Of a stretch of 64,000 bases of DNA, positions 7,941-16,277 are shown one piece after another. The notes under the pieces were generated by a model, which searched no databases, was not told the DNA's origin, and saw nothing but the letters and a program-made list of their open reading frames with translations. The stretch lies in contig NZ_CP017634.1 of assembly GCF_002777255.1 (NCBI RefSeq), positions 5,840,903-5,904,902 on the forward strand. The letters are read 5' to 3'. This DNA comes from Candidatus Formimonas warabiya. Lineage in GTDB: Bacteria > Bacillota > Dehalobacteriia > Dehalobacteriales > Dehalobacteriaceae. The first letter of the stretch is position 1; each line of letters begins with the position of its first letter. The translations under genes and the position numbers were made by a program.

Positions 7941-8732
7941 ATGACTTATCCAAATAGAGATGTGGAAATTAGAGAAATTCATACCCGGAAAGATCACAAA
8001 TGCTATGGTATGGGATTAGGGATCATGCTTCTGGATGATCCTTATCCGGGGTTCCCCGGCGATGTTAGAAACGCCAGTGCTTATTCCTTCCCCATTCAAT
8101 ATGAGATTATTGAGGGAGTCGACAACAAAGAAATCGCCTGGACGGATAACCCAAGTGCTTGTTTGGAACCAACTATAAAAGCTGCAAAGAAATTAGAAAA
8201 ATTGGGCTGCCGTGCAATTGCGGCGGAATGCGGCTATTTTGCATTTTTTCAAAAAGAAGTAGCAGAAGTGATCAATGTTCCTGTGTTTATGTCAAGTTTG
8301 TTACAGGTTCCCCTTATTCAGCAGGTGATTGGGCCCAATAAAAATGTCGGTATCGTCTGCGCCCATAAAAAGTCTCTTTCTGATCAGCATTTGGCGAATG
8401 TGGGCGTAGTGCCAGGCAGCAATTATATTGTAGCCGGGGCACAAGATGAATATGAATGTCCTGAGTTCGACAAGCTATGGGGGTTTGCCCCCCGTCATTT
8501 TTCTGAAGCGGGATGCAATTATGAAAAGGCTGAAGAGCAAATAGTGAGAGTATGCCGGGATTTTTATTGTTCCAACCCCAGTATAGGTGCTATCATGCTT
8601 GAATGCACAGGATTCCAGGTTTTTGCCCGGGCCATTCAACGTGCTGTTGACCTTCCGGTGTTTAGTTGGGGAACTTTGCTGGATTATGCTTTTTCTGTGG
8701 TTGCGCATCGCGATTATTATGGTCACGTGTAA
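7941..8732 (+). CDS. Asp/Glu/hydantoin racemase-superfamily protein
   Basis: This 263-residue cytoplasmic protein belongs to the Asp/Glu/hydantoin racemase superfamily. Cysteines sit where the two catalytic thiols are expected: C97 in AECGYF and C222 in LECTGF. It may racemise or epimerise an alpha carbon, but related maleate isomerase and decarboxylase enzymes share the fold. ATG 7941 follows GGGAGG. It is the first gene of an operon with AcnX and RidA genes. A paralogue with conserved cysteines lies at 33273. The pairing with AcnX in both places suggests it supplies or recycles one stereoisomer of the AcnX substrate; this is inference. Confidence 0.8.
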   Translation: MTYPNRDVEIREIHTRKDHKCYGMGLGIMLLDDPYPGFPGDVRNASAYSFPIQYEIIEGVDNKEIAWTDNPSACLEPTIKAAKKLEKLGCRAIAAECGYFAFFQKEVAEVINVPVFMSSLLQVPLIQQVIGPNKNVGIVCAHKKSLSDQHLANVGVVPGSNYIVAGAQDEYECPEFDKLWGFAPRHFSEAGCNYEKAEEQIVRVCRDFYCSNPSIGAIMLECTGFQVFARAIQRAVDLPVFSWGTLLDYAFSVVAHRDYYGHV

Positions 8733-8758
8733 AAGCGAAGAAAAAGGAAGGTGTATGA

Positions 8759-10066
8759 ATGGAACTAAACCTAACATCTTACGAACAGGATATGCTTGAG
8801 GGAAAGCATGGGCGTATTAAGCAAATTGCTATGGAAAAAATCTGTCGTTACGCCAATGTTTTAGGGGCCACAGAACTTTGCACCGTGACTATGGCTACTT
8901 TGTATTGCGGTGCACATAATTATTTAGAAGTTTTAGGTAGTGATGATGTTGTCGAAACGTTTTCAGTGATGAGTATGGGTGCAGAAAAAGATTTGCGTCT
9001 GGACCAGTTTAGCTCTGTTTGCCAATGTCAAAGCTGTGTTGAACCTTTCGATAATTTGCGTTGCCGGGAATTGCAAATCAGCACTGCCTTAAAAGAAAAA
9101 AATGAAAGATATATGCAGTACTTTTTAGATGCTGGCGTAATGCGCGTCACAACTTGTGCTCCTTACTTAACAGGCTGGGTACCCGTGAGAGGTCAACATT
9201 TTGTTACCAGTGAATCTTCCAACGTGTTGCTATGCAATTCTTTATTTGGCGCTTGCGGCAATCCGGACGGTATTGAGGCTGGATTTTGGGCGGCGGCTTG
9301 CGGACGTATTCCCAAGTGGGGTAAGCACGATCCTGCCAATCGGTTAGGCACCTGTCTTGTGAAGATCAATATACCGATTGAGAGCTCTTTTGATTGGGAT
9401 TTGCTTGGCTATACCATTGGTAAAACCGTACCTTCAGGTTCAGTGCCGGTTTTAGAAGGGGAGTTCATCTTGCCCAACATGCTGAAATTCAAGCAACTAG
9501 CGGCCTCTCTTGCCGTTGTTAGTGATGTGGATATGTGTCACATTGTGGGTTTGACTCCGGAAGCTGCTACTTGTGAAATGGCTTTTGGCGGTAAAGAACC
9601 CCAAGCCGTTTATCAAATTAATGAGGATGATATGGACAGATGCCGACGTATGTTATGCAATGATACTCCCGGTAAAGTAAAATACATAAGTTTAGGTTGC
9701 CCACACTATTCTTTAGCGGAAATTAAAGAAGTTGTTGATTATTTGGGTCAGAGGAAATTTGCCAAAGGTATAGTTTTTCAAATTTGGACCGCCTACTCTA
9801 TTAGGGAATTAGCCAACCGTTGCGGTTATACGAAAATTATTCAGGAGGCGGGCGGGGATATTTATGCAGGGCATTGTCCATTTGGTGTTTTTGAAAATGA
9901 GAAGAGTAAAAAGAAAATTTTAGATGGCGCCGAGGGAGTTGCCTTTGATGCTGCTAAGATGGCCTCTGGCTTACCTGCCAATTATGATGCGGGCATTAAA
10001 ACTTACTATGGCTCTAAATATCAATGTATTGATGCTGCTGTAAACGGATATTGGGAGGTGAAGTAG
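8759..10066 (+). CDS. Aconitase X catalytic (large) subunit, DUF521
   Basis: This 435-residue protein is the large subunit of aconitase X (formerly DUF521). Characterised members include cis-3-hydroxy-L-proline dehydratase of bacteria and mevalonate-5-phosphate dehydratase of archaea. It has the family features YEQDML near the N-terminus, TCAPYLTG-like TTCAPYLTGW near residue 137, VVGLTPEA-like HIVGLTPEA near residue 261 and the GCPHYSLAEI segment near residue 315, with several conserved cysteines as possible Fe-S ligands. ATG 8759 follows AAGGAAGG. The stop codon abuts the start of the small subunit. Context with racemase and RidA favours an amino-acid-like dehydration that yields an enamine or imine product. 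Confidence 0.9.
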   Translation: MELNLTSYEQDMLEGKHGRIKQIAMEKICRYANVLGATELCTVTMATLYCGAHNYLEVLGSDDVVETFSVMSMGAEKDLRLDQFSSVCQCQSCVEPFDNLRCRELQISTALKEKNERYMQYFLDAGVMRVTTCAPYLTGWVPVRGQHFVTSESSNVLLCNSLFGACGNPDGIEAGFWAAACGRIPKWGKHDPANRLGTCLVKINIPIESSFDWDLLGYTIGKTVPSGSVPVLEGEFILPNMLKFKQLAASLAVVSDVDMCHIVGLTPEAATCEMAFGGKEPQAVYQINEDDMDRCRRMLCNDTPGKVKYISLGCPHYSLAEIKEVVDYLGQRKFAKGIVFQIWTAYSIRELANRCGYTKIIQEAGGDIYAGHCPFGVFENEKSKKKILDGAEGVAFDAAKMASGLPANYDAGIKTYYGSKYQCIDAAVNGYWEVK

Positions 10067-10480
10067 ATGACCAGGACGTTGGTAAAAGTTCTGCACGGAC
10101 GGTCTCTCAATGGTGGCGTTGCTGAAGGATATGCGATGCTTTGTCCTAATAGCATTGCCGGTTGGGCGGGAGTTGACGAAAAAACAGGTACGATTATTGA
10201 ACGGGGACATGTACACGAAGGGGAGAGCATTAAAGACCGCATTTTAGTGATGTCCGGCAGTAAAGGTTCTGTGGGCTGGTCCTGCCATTTTTATGCTACT
10301 AAGATATCCGGCACTGCTGCAGCCGGTTGGATATTAAAAAAAATAGATTCGCGTATTGGTGTTGCCATGGTTATGCTGGGCGCTCCTGCTGTTTGTGACC
10401 TTGAGGAAGATCCTTTTGCAGCAGTGCAAGATAATGACTGGGTGAAAATTGATCAGGGCACTGTGGAAATTTGGCGGTAG
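10067..10480 (+). CDS. Aconitase X swivel (small) subunit, DUF126
   Basis: This 137-residue protein is the swivelling small domain of aconitase X (DUF126), made here as a separate chain. Family motifs include GGVAEGYAM-like segments near residue 17, the GTIIERGHVHEGESIKDRIL region near residues 43-62 and GSKGSVGWS near residue 65. ATG 10067 follows the TAG of the large subunit without a gap and is preceded by GGGAGGTG, so the two are co-translated. It completes the active site of the large subunit. Confidence 0.88.
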   Translation: MTRTLVKVLHGRSLNGGVAEGYAMLCPNSIAGWAGVDEKTGTIIERGHVHEGESIKDRILVMSGSKGSVGWSCHFYATKISGTAAAGWILKKIDSRIGVAMVMLGAPAVCDLEEDPFAAVQDNDWVKIDQGTVEIWR

Positions 10481-10550
10481 CAGATTCCCCAAGAGTTTAA
10501 AGAACCTGGGAGAAGGTACAGAAATTAAAATGGAAAAGGAGTAATTAGCG

Positions 10551-10931
10551 ATGGGAAAAAAGATTTTTAATCTAAATGGTGACAATACCGGTTATATCTC
10601 TGATGCAACGGTACATAACGGGGTAGCTTATTTAGCCGGTCAAATGAGTATTGATCCTGTGACAGACGAATTAAAGCCAGGCACGATGAAAGAAGAAGCA
10701 ACCCTAGCATTAGATAATTTACTTAAGGTGGTGAAGGGATTAGGAGCTGCCATAGAAGACGTTTTATTTGTCAATGTCTATATTACCGACATGAAGGAGT
10801 TCCCTGAGTTTAATCAGGTTTACACAGGGATTTTTAAAGAGAATCCACCTGCCCGTGCTACCTTGTGTGTAAAAGAGCTATATGGAGGATTGAAGATAGA
10901 AATCACCGCTATTGTTGCTGTAGATAAGTAA
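10551..10931 (+). CDS. RidA/YjgF family enamine/imine deaminase
   Basis: This 126-residue protein belongs to the RidA (YjgF/YER057c/UK114) family, which hydrolyses reactive enamines and imines released by amino-acid dehydratases. It has the usual length and the C-terminal signature PARATLCVKEL, including the conserved Arg near residue 104, and AGQMSIDP near residue 27. ATG 10551 follows AAAGGAG. As last gene of the racemase-AcnX-RidA operon it probably deals with the imine or enamine made by AcnX. A paralogue lies at 41056. Confidence 0.9.
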   Translation: MGKKIFNLNGDNTGYISDATVHNGVAYLAGQMSIDPVTDELKPGTMKEEATLALDNLLKVVKGLGAAIEDVLFVNVYITDMKEFPEFNQVYTGIFKENPPARATLCVKELYGGLKIEITAIVAVDK

Positions 10932-10943
10932 AGGTAAAAATAA

Positions 10944-10983
10944 CCTGCCCAATAATTATGCATGTGCCTAATTATTAGGCAGG
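10944..10983. terminator. Bidirectional terminator between convergent genes
   Basis: CCTGCC, a mismatch, AATAATTA pair with TAATTATT, a mismatch, GGCAGG across a 10-nt loop. On the minus strand the hairpin is followed by TTATTTTTACC. It separates the ridA gene (plus) from the activator gene (minus), whose stop codon lies a few bases beyond. Confidence 0.7.
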
Positions 10984-10990
10984 GCATCCA

Positions 10991-12706
10991 TTATTTGATA
11001 ATTAACGGCTGCTTGATGCCGTTTTTTTTCATCCTGTATTGCAGATTCGTGCGGCCGATTTTTAATACTCGGGCGGATTCGGAAATATTCCAACCACATT
11101 CTTCCAGTACTTGGCAAATAGTCTCCTTTTCCGTCTGGCTGAGTACCCCTGAGAGACCGTTAGGCGGCAGCTTAGAGGGAACAAAAAGAGGTTTTTCCAA
11201 TTTGCCTAACAGGTTTGACGGAAAATGCTCAGGCAGGAGGATTCCTTCCTCATCAATCATGGACACAGCTGACTCTATGCTGTGCTCCAGTTCTCGCACA
11301 TTGCCCGGCCAGGTATAATCGCAAAAAGCGCTGACCAGGTCAAAGGAGATCCTGTTGACCCGTTTGCCGTATTTAGCGGAAAGACTATTGATAAAATGAT
11401 TAATCAGAAGGGGGATGTCTTCTCTCCGCTTCACCAGAGGAGGAATTTCCAGGACCAGCACGGAGAGCCGATAATATAAGTCCTTTCTCAGGGTATTGGT
11501 GGCAACGCACTCGGCAGGGTCCACATTGGTGGAACTTGTGATCCGGCACTGCATCGGTAGTTCCTCTTTACCGCCAAGTTTACGAAACTTTTTTTCTTGC
11601 AGCACTCTTAAAAGTTTGGCCTGTAAATTCAGGGGCATGGAGTTGATTTCATCCAAGTAAAGTGTCCCTTTGCCAGCCTGTTCAAAAAGGCCGGTTGACT
11701 CGACAGAACCGGTAAAACTTCCTTTAGTGGTGCCGAAGAGCAGGCTTTCCAGGAGTGACTCCGGAATTGCCGCACAATTTACGGCAACAAAGGGGTTTTT
11801 TCGGGTCAAGGGGTTTTCGTTGTGGATACCTTGTACCACCAATTCCTTCCCGGTACCGGTTTCCCCCCAGACCAAGACTGTGGCGTCGACTAAGGCAGCT
11901 TTTCTGGCCTTTTCCAGCAGCTCCAGCATGACGTCACTTTTGGCTACGATATCGTTTAACTGGAAACGCGTGTTATTGCCCAGATCCTCCACAAGTGTGT
12001 TTTCGGTAGATTTTTCCTGGGCCTGCATCGTTTTATTCAGCAATTCATGGATCTTGGTAAGGTTGCGGCAGATGGTGAAAGCAGCGACGATTTCTCCGTT
12101 TTTAAAAACAGGATAGGTACTACCAATGGAGTTTAATTCTTTGTTGTCGGCAGTAAGGAATTTCTGATACCTGTCGATGATGGGCTTTTTACTTTTCCAT
12201 ACGGATAGTTGGTCGCTGGTTTCTTCGGTAATGTTATATACTTCGGTCAAATGGCGGCCGATCACATTGGCCGGATCCAAGCCCTCAAACTTTTGAATTT
12301 GTTTATTATAAAGAGTAACACAACCCTTCGAGTTAGTCATAATCACCCCTTCGTTAATAGAATTCAATACGGTGCAATAACAATGATTTTCCTTTTCCAG
12401 CTGGACCAGCGTTGTGCAGTCCGAAATGAAAAGCAGAGGATAAGCTAGTTTGTCCACACTGATGCTGCTGCTGCTAAATTCCAGAATCCGGTCATTATAC
12501 TCAATGCGCTTGGGTCGTCTCAAGGACTCTAAAGAATCGTCCAAATTAAAATAGGCGGAGATGTCACCGAATACGGAAAAACCGATACGGATCAGCCTCT
12601 CCGCTTTTTTGTTCACAAAGATAATGTTAAGGGACGGATCAAAAACGATTACGCCATCCTTTATTTTATCCAATATTTTTTGAAACAAAAAACTTTCATT
12701 AGTCAT
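10991..12706 (-). CDS. Sigma-54-dependent PAS/AAA+/Fis transcriptional activator
   Basis: This 571-residue protein is a bacterial enhancer-binding protein. It has two PAS-like sensory segments in the first 210 or so residues, then an AAA+ domain with Walker A GETGTGKE, the sigma-54 contact loop as GSFTGS instead of GAFTGA, Walker B GTLYLDEI and an arginine-finger region. The C-terminal Fis-type helix-turn-helix reads WNISESARVLKIGRTNLQYRMKK. I chose ATG 12706, preceded by GGGAGGCGG; an upstream in-frame start would add 26 residues. It is the only such regulator in the window, and two near-identical sigma-54 promoters (7871, 12977) flank it, so it is the leading candidate for controlling this island. 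The PAS domains suggest sensing of a small molecule or redox state. Confidence 0.92.
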   Translation of the reverse strand: MTNESFLFQKILDKIKDGVIVFDPSLNIIFVNKKAERLIRIGFSVFGDISAYFNLDDSLESLRRPKRIEYNDRILEFSSSSISVDKLAYPLLFISDCTTLVQLEKENHCYCTVLNSINEGVIMTNSKGCVTLYNKQIQKFEGLDPANVIGRHLTEVYNITEETSDQLSVWKSKKPIIDRYQKFLTADNKELNSIGSTYPVFKNGEIVAAFTICRNLTKIHELLNKTMQAQEKSTENTLVEDLGNNTRFQLNDIVAKSDVMLELLEKARKAALVDATVLVWGETGTGKELVVQGIHNENPLTRKNPFVAVNCAAIPESLLESLLFGTTKGSFTGSVESTGLFEQAGKGTLYLDEINSMPLNLQAKLLRVLQEKKFRKLGGKEELPMQCRITSSTNVDPAECVATNTLRKDLYYRLSVLVLEIPPLVKRREDIPLLINHFINSLSAKYGKRVNRISFDLVSAFCDYTWPGNVRELEHSIESAVSMIDEEGILLPEHFPSNLLGKLEKPLFVPSKLPPNGLSGVLSQTEKETICQVLEECGWNISESARVLKIGRTNLQYRMKKNGIKQPLIIK

Positions 12707-12976
12707 TGTTCCGCCTCCCTGTTTGCATTTGATTTTTTCCGACATGGTTTGAAGCAAGTTCTTGGTTTGGTTGCTTTTTACCAAACCTTAGAACTGCGAA
12801 TACAGAGTAAAACAAGTTAGTCAGGTGAAAAGATGAGAATTCATCATATGCATAAAATATAGGCATATTTATCATGTTTGTTAGATAAATTGTTTGTTTT
12901 CTTTACCTTACCGTTAACCGCCGGTTTTGTAAAGGGGTCAAGGCATTCTGTTTTGAAATTTTTCATCTAGAGGTTA

Positions 12977-12994
12977 TTGGCATAAAAATTGCAA
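12977..12994 (+). promoter_or_regulatory. Sigma-54 promoter for the mttB-iorAB gene cluster
   Basis: TTGGCATAAAAATTGCAA has GG and GC 10 bp apart and matches the promoter at 7871 in 17 of 18 bases. The first start codon is 320 bp further on. The 270 bp between the activator gene start and this promoter hold AT-rich ATATGCATAAAATATAGGCATAT-like dyads near 12846-12869 that could be activator sites. Confidence 0.8.
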
Positions 12995-13209
12995 TTATGA
13001 TGGAATGTAATTATTTTTACTATGACAGCGGTTTTCATCTGTTTGACCATAAATTTGCCGGCAAGCCCGGACCTGTTTGCATGAGCCATTTTTGCACCTA
13101 AGCAAGCTACAGTTAAGATGATCTAGAAGTGATCGTGTGTTATGTGCGAAGGTCTTGGGTGTAAAAAAATTAGGCAAGGTTACAAAGACATATTTTTTTC
13201 GGAGCACGT

Positions 13210-13276
13210 AAGTAAACTTTCGGAAAGTCCATGATCATGACGAAGCTGCAAAAGGACATTTTTTCCGGGTTTACTT
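13210..13276 (+). promoter_or_regulatory. Imperfect long hairpin in the mttB leader
   Basis: AAGTAAAC and CGGAAAGTCC (13210-13230) can pair with GGAC and TTTTTTCCGGGTTTACTT (13254-13276), leaving a loop of about 23 nt. The structure ends about 25 bp before the ribosome binding site of the first mttB gene and could affect translation or message stability. Confidence 0.4.
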
Positions 13277-13314
13277 TTAAAGGCTAATAACTCAGGGAAA
13301 AGAGGGAACTTGTA

Positions 13315-14757
13315 TTGAGAGCTAATATGAAATCACAGGGTAGTTTAGGGATTAACACATTTACTACGGATCAGGCTGAGGAGATACATTTAGCAACATT
13401 GGAAGTACTGGACCGGGTGGGCGTTAATGTCTTTGAAAAAGAAGCCTTGAGCCTGCTTAAACAAAGAGGGGCTTTTGTTGATGGCAACAGGGCGCGCATA
13501 CCAGGCTGGATGGTTAAGGAATCTTTGGCTTCCGCACCATCCTCGATTTTGATTTCGAACAGGAACGGGGCCAAAGCAATGCTTTTGGATAAAGGGGAGA
13601 TCTATTACGGAACTGGTTCCGCTACCCAATACATTATTGATATTTACGACGGACGATGCCGTCCCACAGTCAAGCAGGATGTAGCAAATGCTGCGAAGAT
13701 TGCCGATGCTTTAAAAAATATTGATTTTATCATGGCGATGTCTCTGGCATCGGATGCTTCTGTAAATGATGCTTTTGTCCATGAATTTGAAGCAATGGTT
13801 CTGAATACGACAAAACCTATTCTTTTTTGTGCAGATAATGTAGGAGATTTAGGGAGCATCACCCAGATGGCGGAGATAATCGCCGGGGGTCAGGAAGCAC
13901 TGGCAGGCAGTCCATTTATTATTTTATATGCCGAGCCTTCCGCACCTTTACAATTTTTTCAGGATACCGTAGAAAAACTCCTGTTTTGTGCGGAAAAGAG
14001 GTTGCCCGTAATTTGCGGACCCACAGTGATGATGGGAGCGACCGGCGTCGTAAGTGCAGCCGGTTCCCTGGTCATAGCCAATTGCGAAATTCTGTCGGGG
14101 TTAGTCATTCATCAGCTGAAAAGGAAAGGGGCGCCCTTTATCTACGGCGGCGGTGTACCCCCTATGGATATGAAGACGTTAGTCTGTTCCTATGGTGCAC
14201 CTGAAGAGCATCTAAATGCGGCTGCTTTAACCAGTATGGCTCGGTATTATCAATTACCTGTATTTACCACTTCGGGTTGTTCGGATGCTCATGTGTTTGA
14301 CCAGCAAGCAGGGCTTGAAGCCGGGTTTAGTTTATTAGCACATGGTCTTGCCGGCAGCAACTTGATTCATGACTTGGGTTATATGGGAGCGGGTGCAAGT
14401 ACCTCAATGGAAATGATGGCTTTATGTGACGAAACGGTAGGTATGGTGAAACATTTCTTAAAAGGGATTGAGATTACCCCGGAAACATTAGCGCTTGATG
14501 TGATTGAGAAGGTCGGACCAGGGGGTAATTTTTTCGCTGAGGAGCACACCTTTCATAATTTTAAAAAACACCTATTTTTCCCGGAACTAATGAACAGACA
14601 TGCTTATGATAAATGGAGGGAAGCTGGCAGCACTACTTTTGCCACAAGAGCCAATAAAAAAGTGAGAAATATTTTAGAAAATCACATCGTTCCGGAATTA
14701 CCCAAACCTATTGTGAATCAAGTAAAAGAGATTGCTATGAAAAGGTCACATAACTAA
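13315..14757 (+). CDS. Non-pyrrolysine MttB-family methyltransferase, paralogue 1
   Basis: This 480-residue protein belongs to the trimethylamine methyltransferase (MttB) superfamily. These cytoplasmic TIM-barrel enzymes move a methyl group from a quaternary or tertiary amine to a corrinoid protein. Length is typical (about 480), and there is no in-frame amber codon, so it is a non-pyrrolysine member like the glycine, proline, carnitine and butyrobetaine demethylases MtgB, MtpB, MtcB and MtyB. Family segments include YYGTGSATQYIID near residue 98, PPMDMKTLVCSYGAPEEH near residue 282 and EKVGPGGNFFAEEHTF near residue 400. The TTG start at 13315 is favoured by AGAGGGA 8 bp upstream and by alignment with paralogue 2. 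The substrate is unknown. It lies first in a run of three mttB genes plus iorAB. Confidence 0.9.
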   Translation: MRANMKSQGSLGINTFTTDQAEEIHLATLEVLDRVGVNVFEKEALSLLKQRGAFVDGNRARIPGWMVKESLASAPSSILISNRNGAKAMLLDKGEIYYGTGSATQYIIDIYDGRCRPTVKQDVANAAKIADALKNIDFIMAMSLASDASVNDAFVHEFEAMVLNTTKPILFCADNVGDLGSITQMAEIIAGGQEALAGSPFIILYAEPSAPLQFFQDTVEKLLFCAEKRLPVICGPTVMMGATGVVSAAGSLVIANCEILSGLVIHQLKRKGAPFIYGGGVPPMDMKTLVCSYGAPEEHLNAAALTSMARYYQLPVFTTSGCSDAHVFDQQAGLEAGFSLLAHGLAGSNLIHDLGYMGAGASTSMEMMALCDETVGMVKHFLKGIEITPETLALDVIEKVGPGGNFFAEEHTFHNFKKHLFFPELMNRHAYDKWREAGSTTFATRANKKVRNILENHIVPELPKPIVNQVKEIAMKRSHN

Positions 14758-14786
14758 GTATAAGAAAACAAGGGGGAAAATGTCTA

Positions 14787-16238
14787 GTGAGAGTAAACAT
14801 GCAGGTTCAAACAAGTTTAGGTCTGAATATTCTGAGCCAGGACCAGTGTGAGACAATTCATTTTACCACACTGGAAGTACTCGACCGCACTGGGGTTAAT
14901 GTTTTTGACCAGGAAGCTTTGGAACTATTAAAGCAAGGCGGGGCAAAAGTTGATGGATATCGGGTGCGGATTCCGTCATGGATGGTGCAAAGAGCCTTGG
15001 CTACTGCTCCTTGCCGGGTGCCCATGGGTAATCGTGATGGGTCCAGGGCGATGCTGTTAGAAAAAGGGCGTAGTTATTATGGTACCGGTTCGGATACGCC
15101 ATATACCATAGATCCTTTCAGCGGTAAACGTCGCTTGGCAACGAAACAAGATGTGGTTAATTTTAGCAGGGTTTGCGACTGTTTAGAAAATATTGATTTT
15201 GTGATGTCAATGGCACTAGCCTCCGATGTGTCAAGATTGAATTCTTATGTCCATCAATTTGAGGCGATGCTCCTTAATACCAGCAAACCGATTGTCTATA
15301 CTGCCGAAGGCTACAGAGATACGGTGGATATCGTAAAAATGGCAGAGATTGTGGCCGGAAGTCCGGAAGATTTGGTGGCTAATCCTTTTATGGCTTTATA
15401 TAACGAACCTTCCTCGCCATTACAGTACAGCACGGAAGCTGTCCAGAAGCTGTTATACTTAGCGGAAAAAAGATTGCCGATCATTAATGTTCCGGCAGTG
15501 ATGTTGGGGGCGACCGGACCCGTTACCCCGGCGGGAGCGATCGTAGTTGCCAATAGTGAGCTGCTAGCTGGTCTGGTGATGCATCAACTGAAAGGGGAAG
15601 GTGCCCCGTATATTTACGGAGGAGGCATACCTCCCATGGATATGATCACCCAGGTTTGTTCCTATGGCGGCCCGGAAGAGCACCAGAATTGCGCGGCATT
15701 AGTGACGATGGCTGCCCAATTTTATCATTTGCCTGTATTTACGACCGGGGGATGTACTGATGCCGTAGAGTTTGATCAACAAGCAGGAATGGAAGCAGGC
15801 TTTAATATTCTGAGTACGAGTTTAGCAGGGGGTAATCTGATTCATGATTTGGGGTATATTGAAGCCGGTATGACCTCATCTCTGGAAATGTTAGCTTTAT
15901 GCAATGAGGCAGTTGGGATGGCAAAATATTTTGTTAAAGGCATTGAAATCACACCCGAGACCTTAGCCCTTGATGTGATAGAAAAAGTACAGCCCGGGGG
16001 TAATTTTTTTGCAGAAGAACATACATTCAATAATTTTAAAAAACATATGTACTTCCCGGAACTGCTAAACCGTTATGCCTATGATAAGTGGAAAGAAACA
16101 GGAGCCACTACATTTAAGGAGCGAGCGAACCGGAAGATTAGGGATATTCTAAAAAACCATTGCCCTGCTCAGTTACCGGCAGATGTAATTGACCGCGTGA
16201 AAGAAATAACATCAAAAAGAGTTAACGACAGTTATTAG
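14787..16238 (+). CDS. Non-pyrrolysine MttB-family methyltransferase, paralogue 2
   Basis: This 483-residue protein is very close to its upstream neighbour along the full length, for example SLGLNILSQDQCETIHFTT against SLGINTFTTDQAEEIHLAT at the start, and is clearly a tandem duplicate. The GTG start at 14787 follows AAGGGGG by about 10 bp. No in-frame amber codon interrupts it. Corrinoid-dependent demethylation of a methylated amine is expected. Having two close paralogues and a third more distant one in a row would allow the tri-, di- and monomethyl forms of one compound to be handled in turn, which is inference. Confidence 0.9.
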   Translation: MRVNMQVQTSLGLNILSQDQCETIHFTTLEVLDRTGVNVFDQEALELLKQGGAKVDGYRVRIPSWMVQRALATAPCRVPMGNRDGSRAMLLEKGRSYYGTGSDTPYTIDPFSGKRRLATKQDVVNFSRVCDCLENIDFVMSMALASDVSRLNSYVHQFEAMLLNTSKPIVYTAEGYRDTVDIVKMAEIVAGSPEDLVANPFMALYNEPSSPLQYSTEAVQKLLYLAEKRLPIINVPAVMLGATGPVTPAGAIVVANSELLAGLVMHQLKGEGAPYIYGGGIPPMDMITQVCSYGGPEEHQNCAALVTMAAQFYHLPVFTTGGCTDAVEFDQQAGMEAGFNILSTSLAGGNLIHDLGYIEAGMTSSLEMLALCNEAVGMAKYFVKGIEITPETLALDVIEKVQPGGNFFAEEHTFNNFKKHMYFPELLNRYAYDKWKETGATTFKERANRKIRDILKNHCPAQLPADVIDRVKEITSKRVNDSY

Positions 16239-16277
16239 TACAGAAACAAGGCGGATGCCAATGACGGGGGATTTTGT

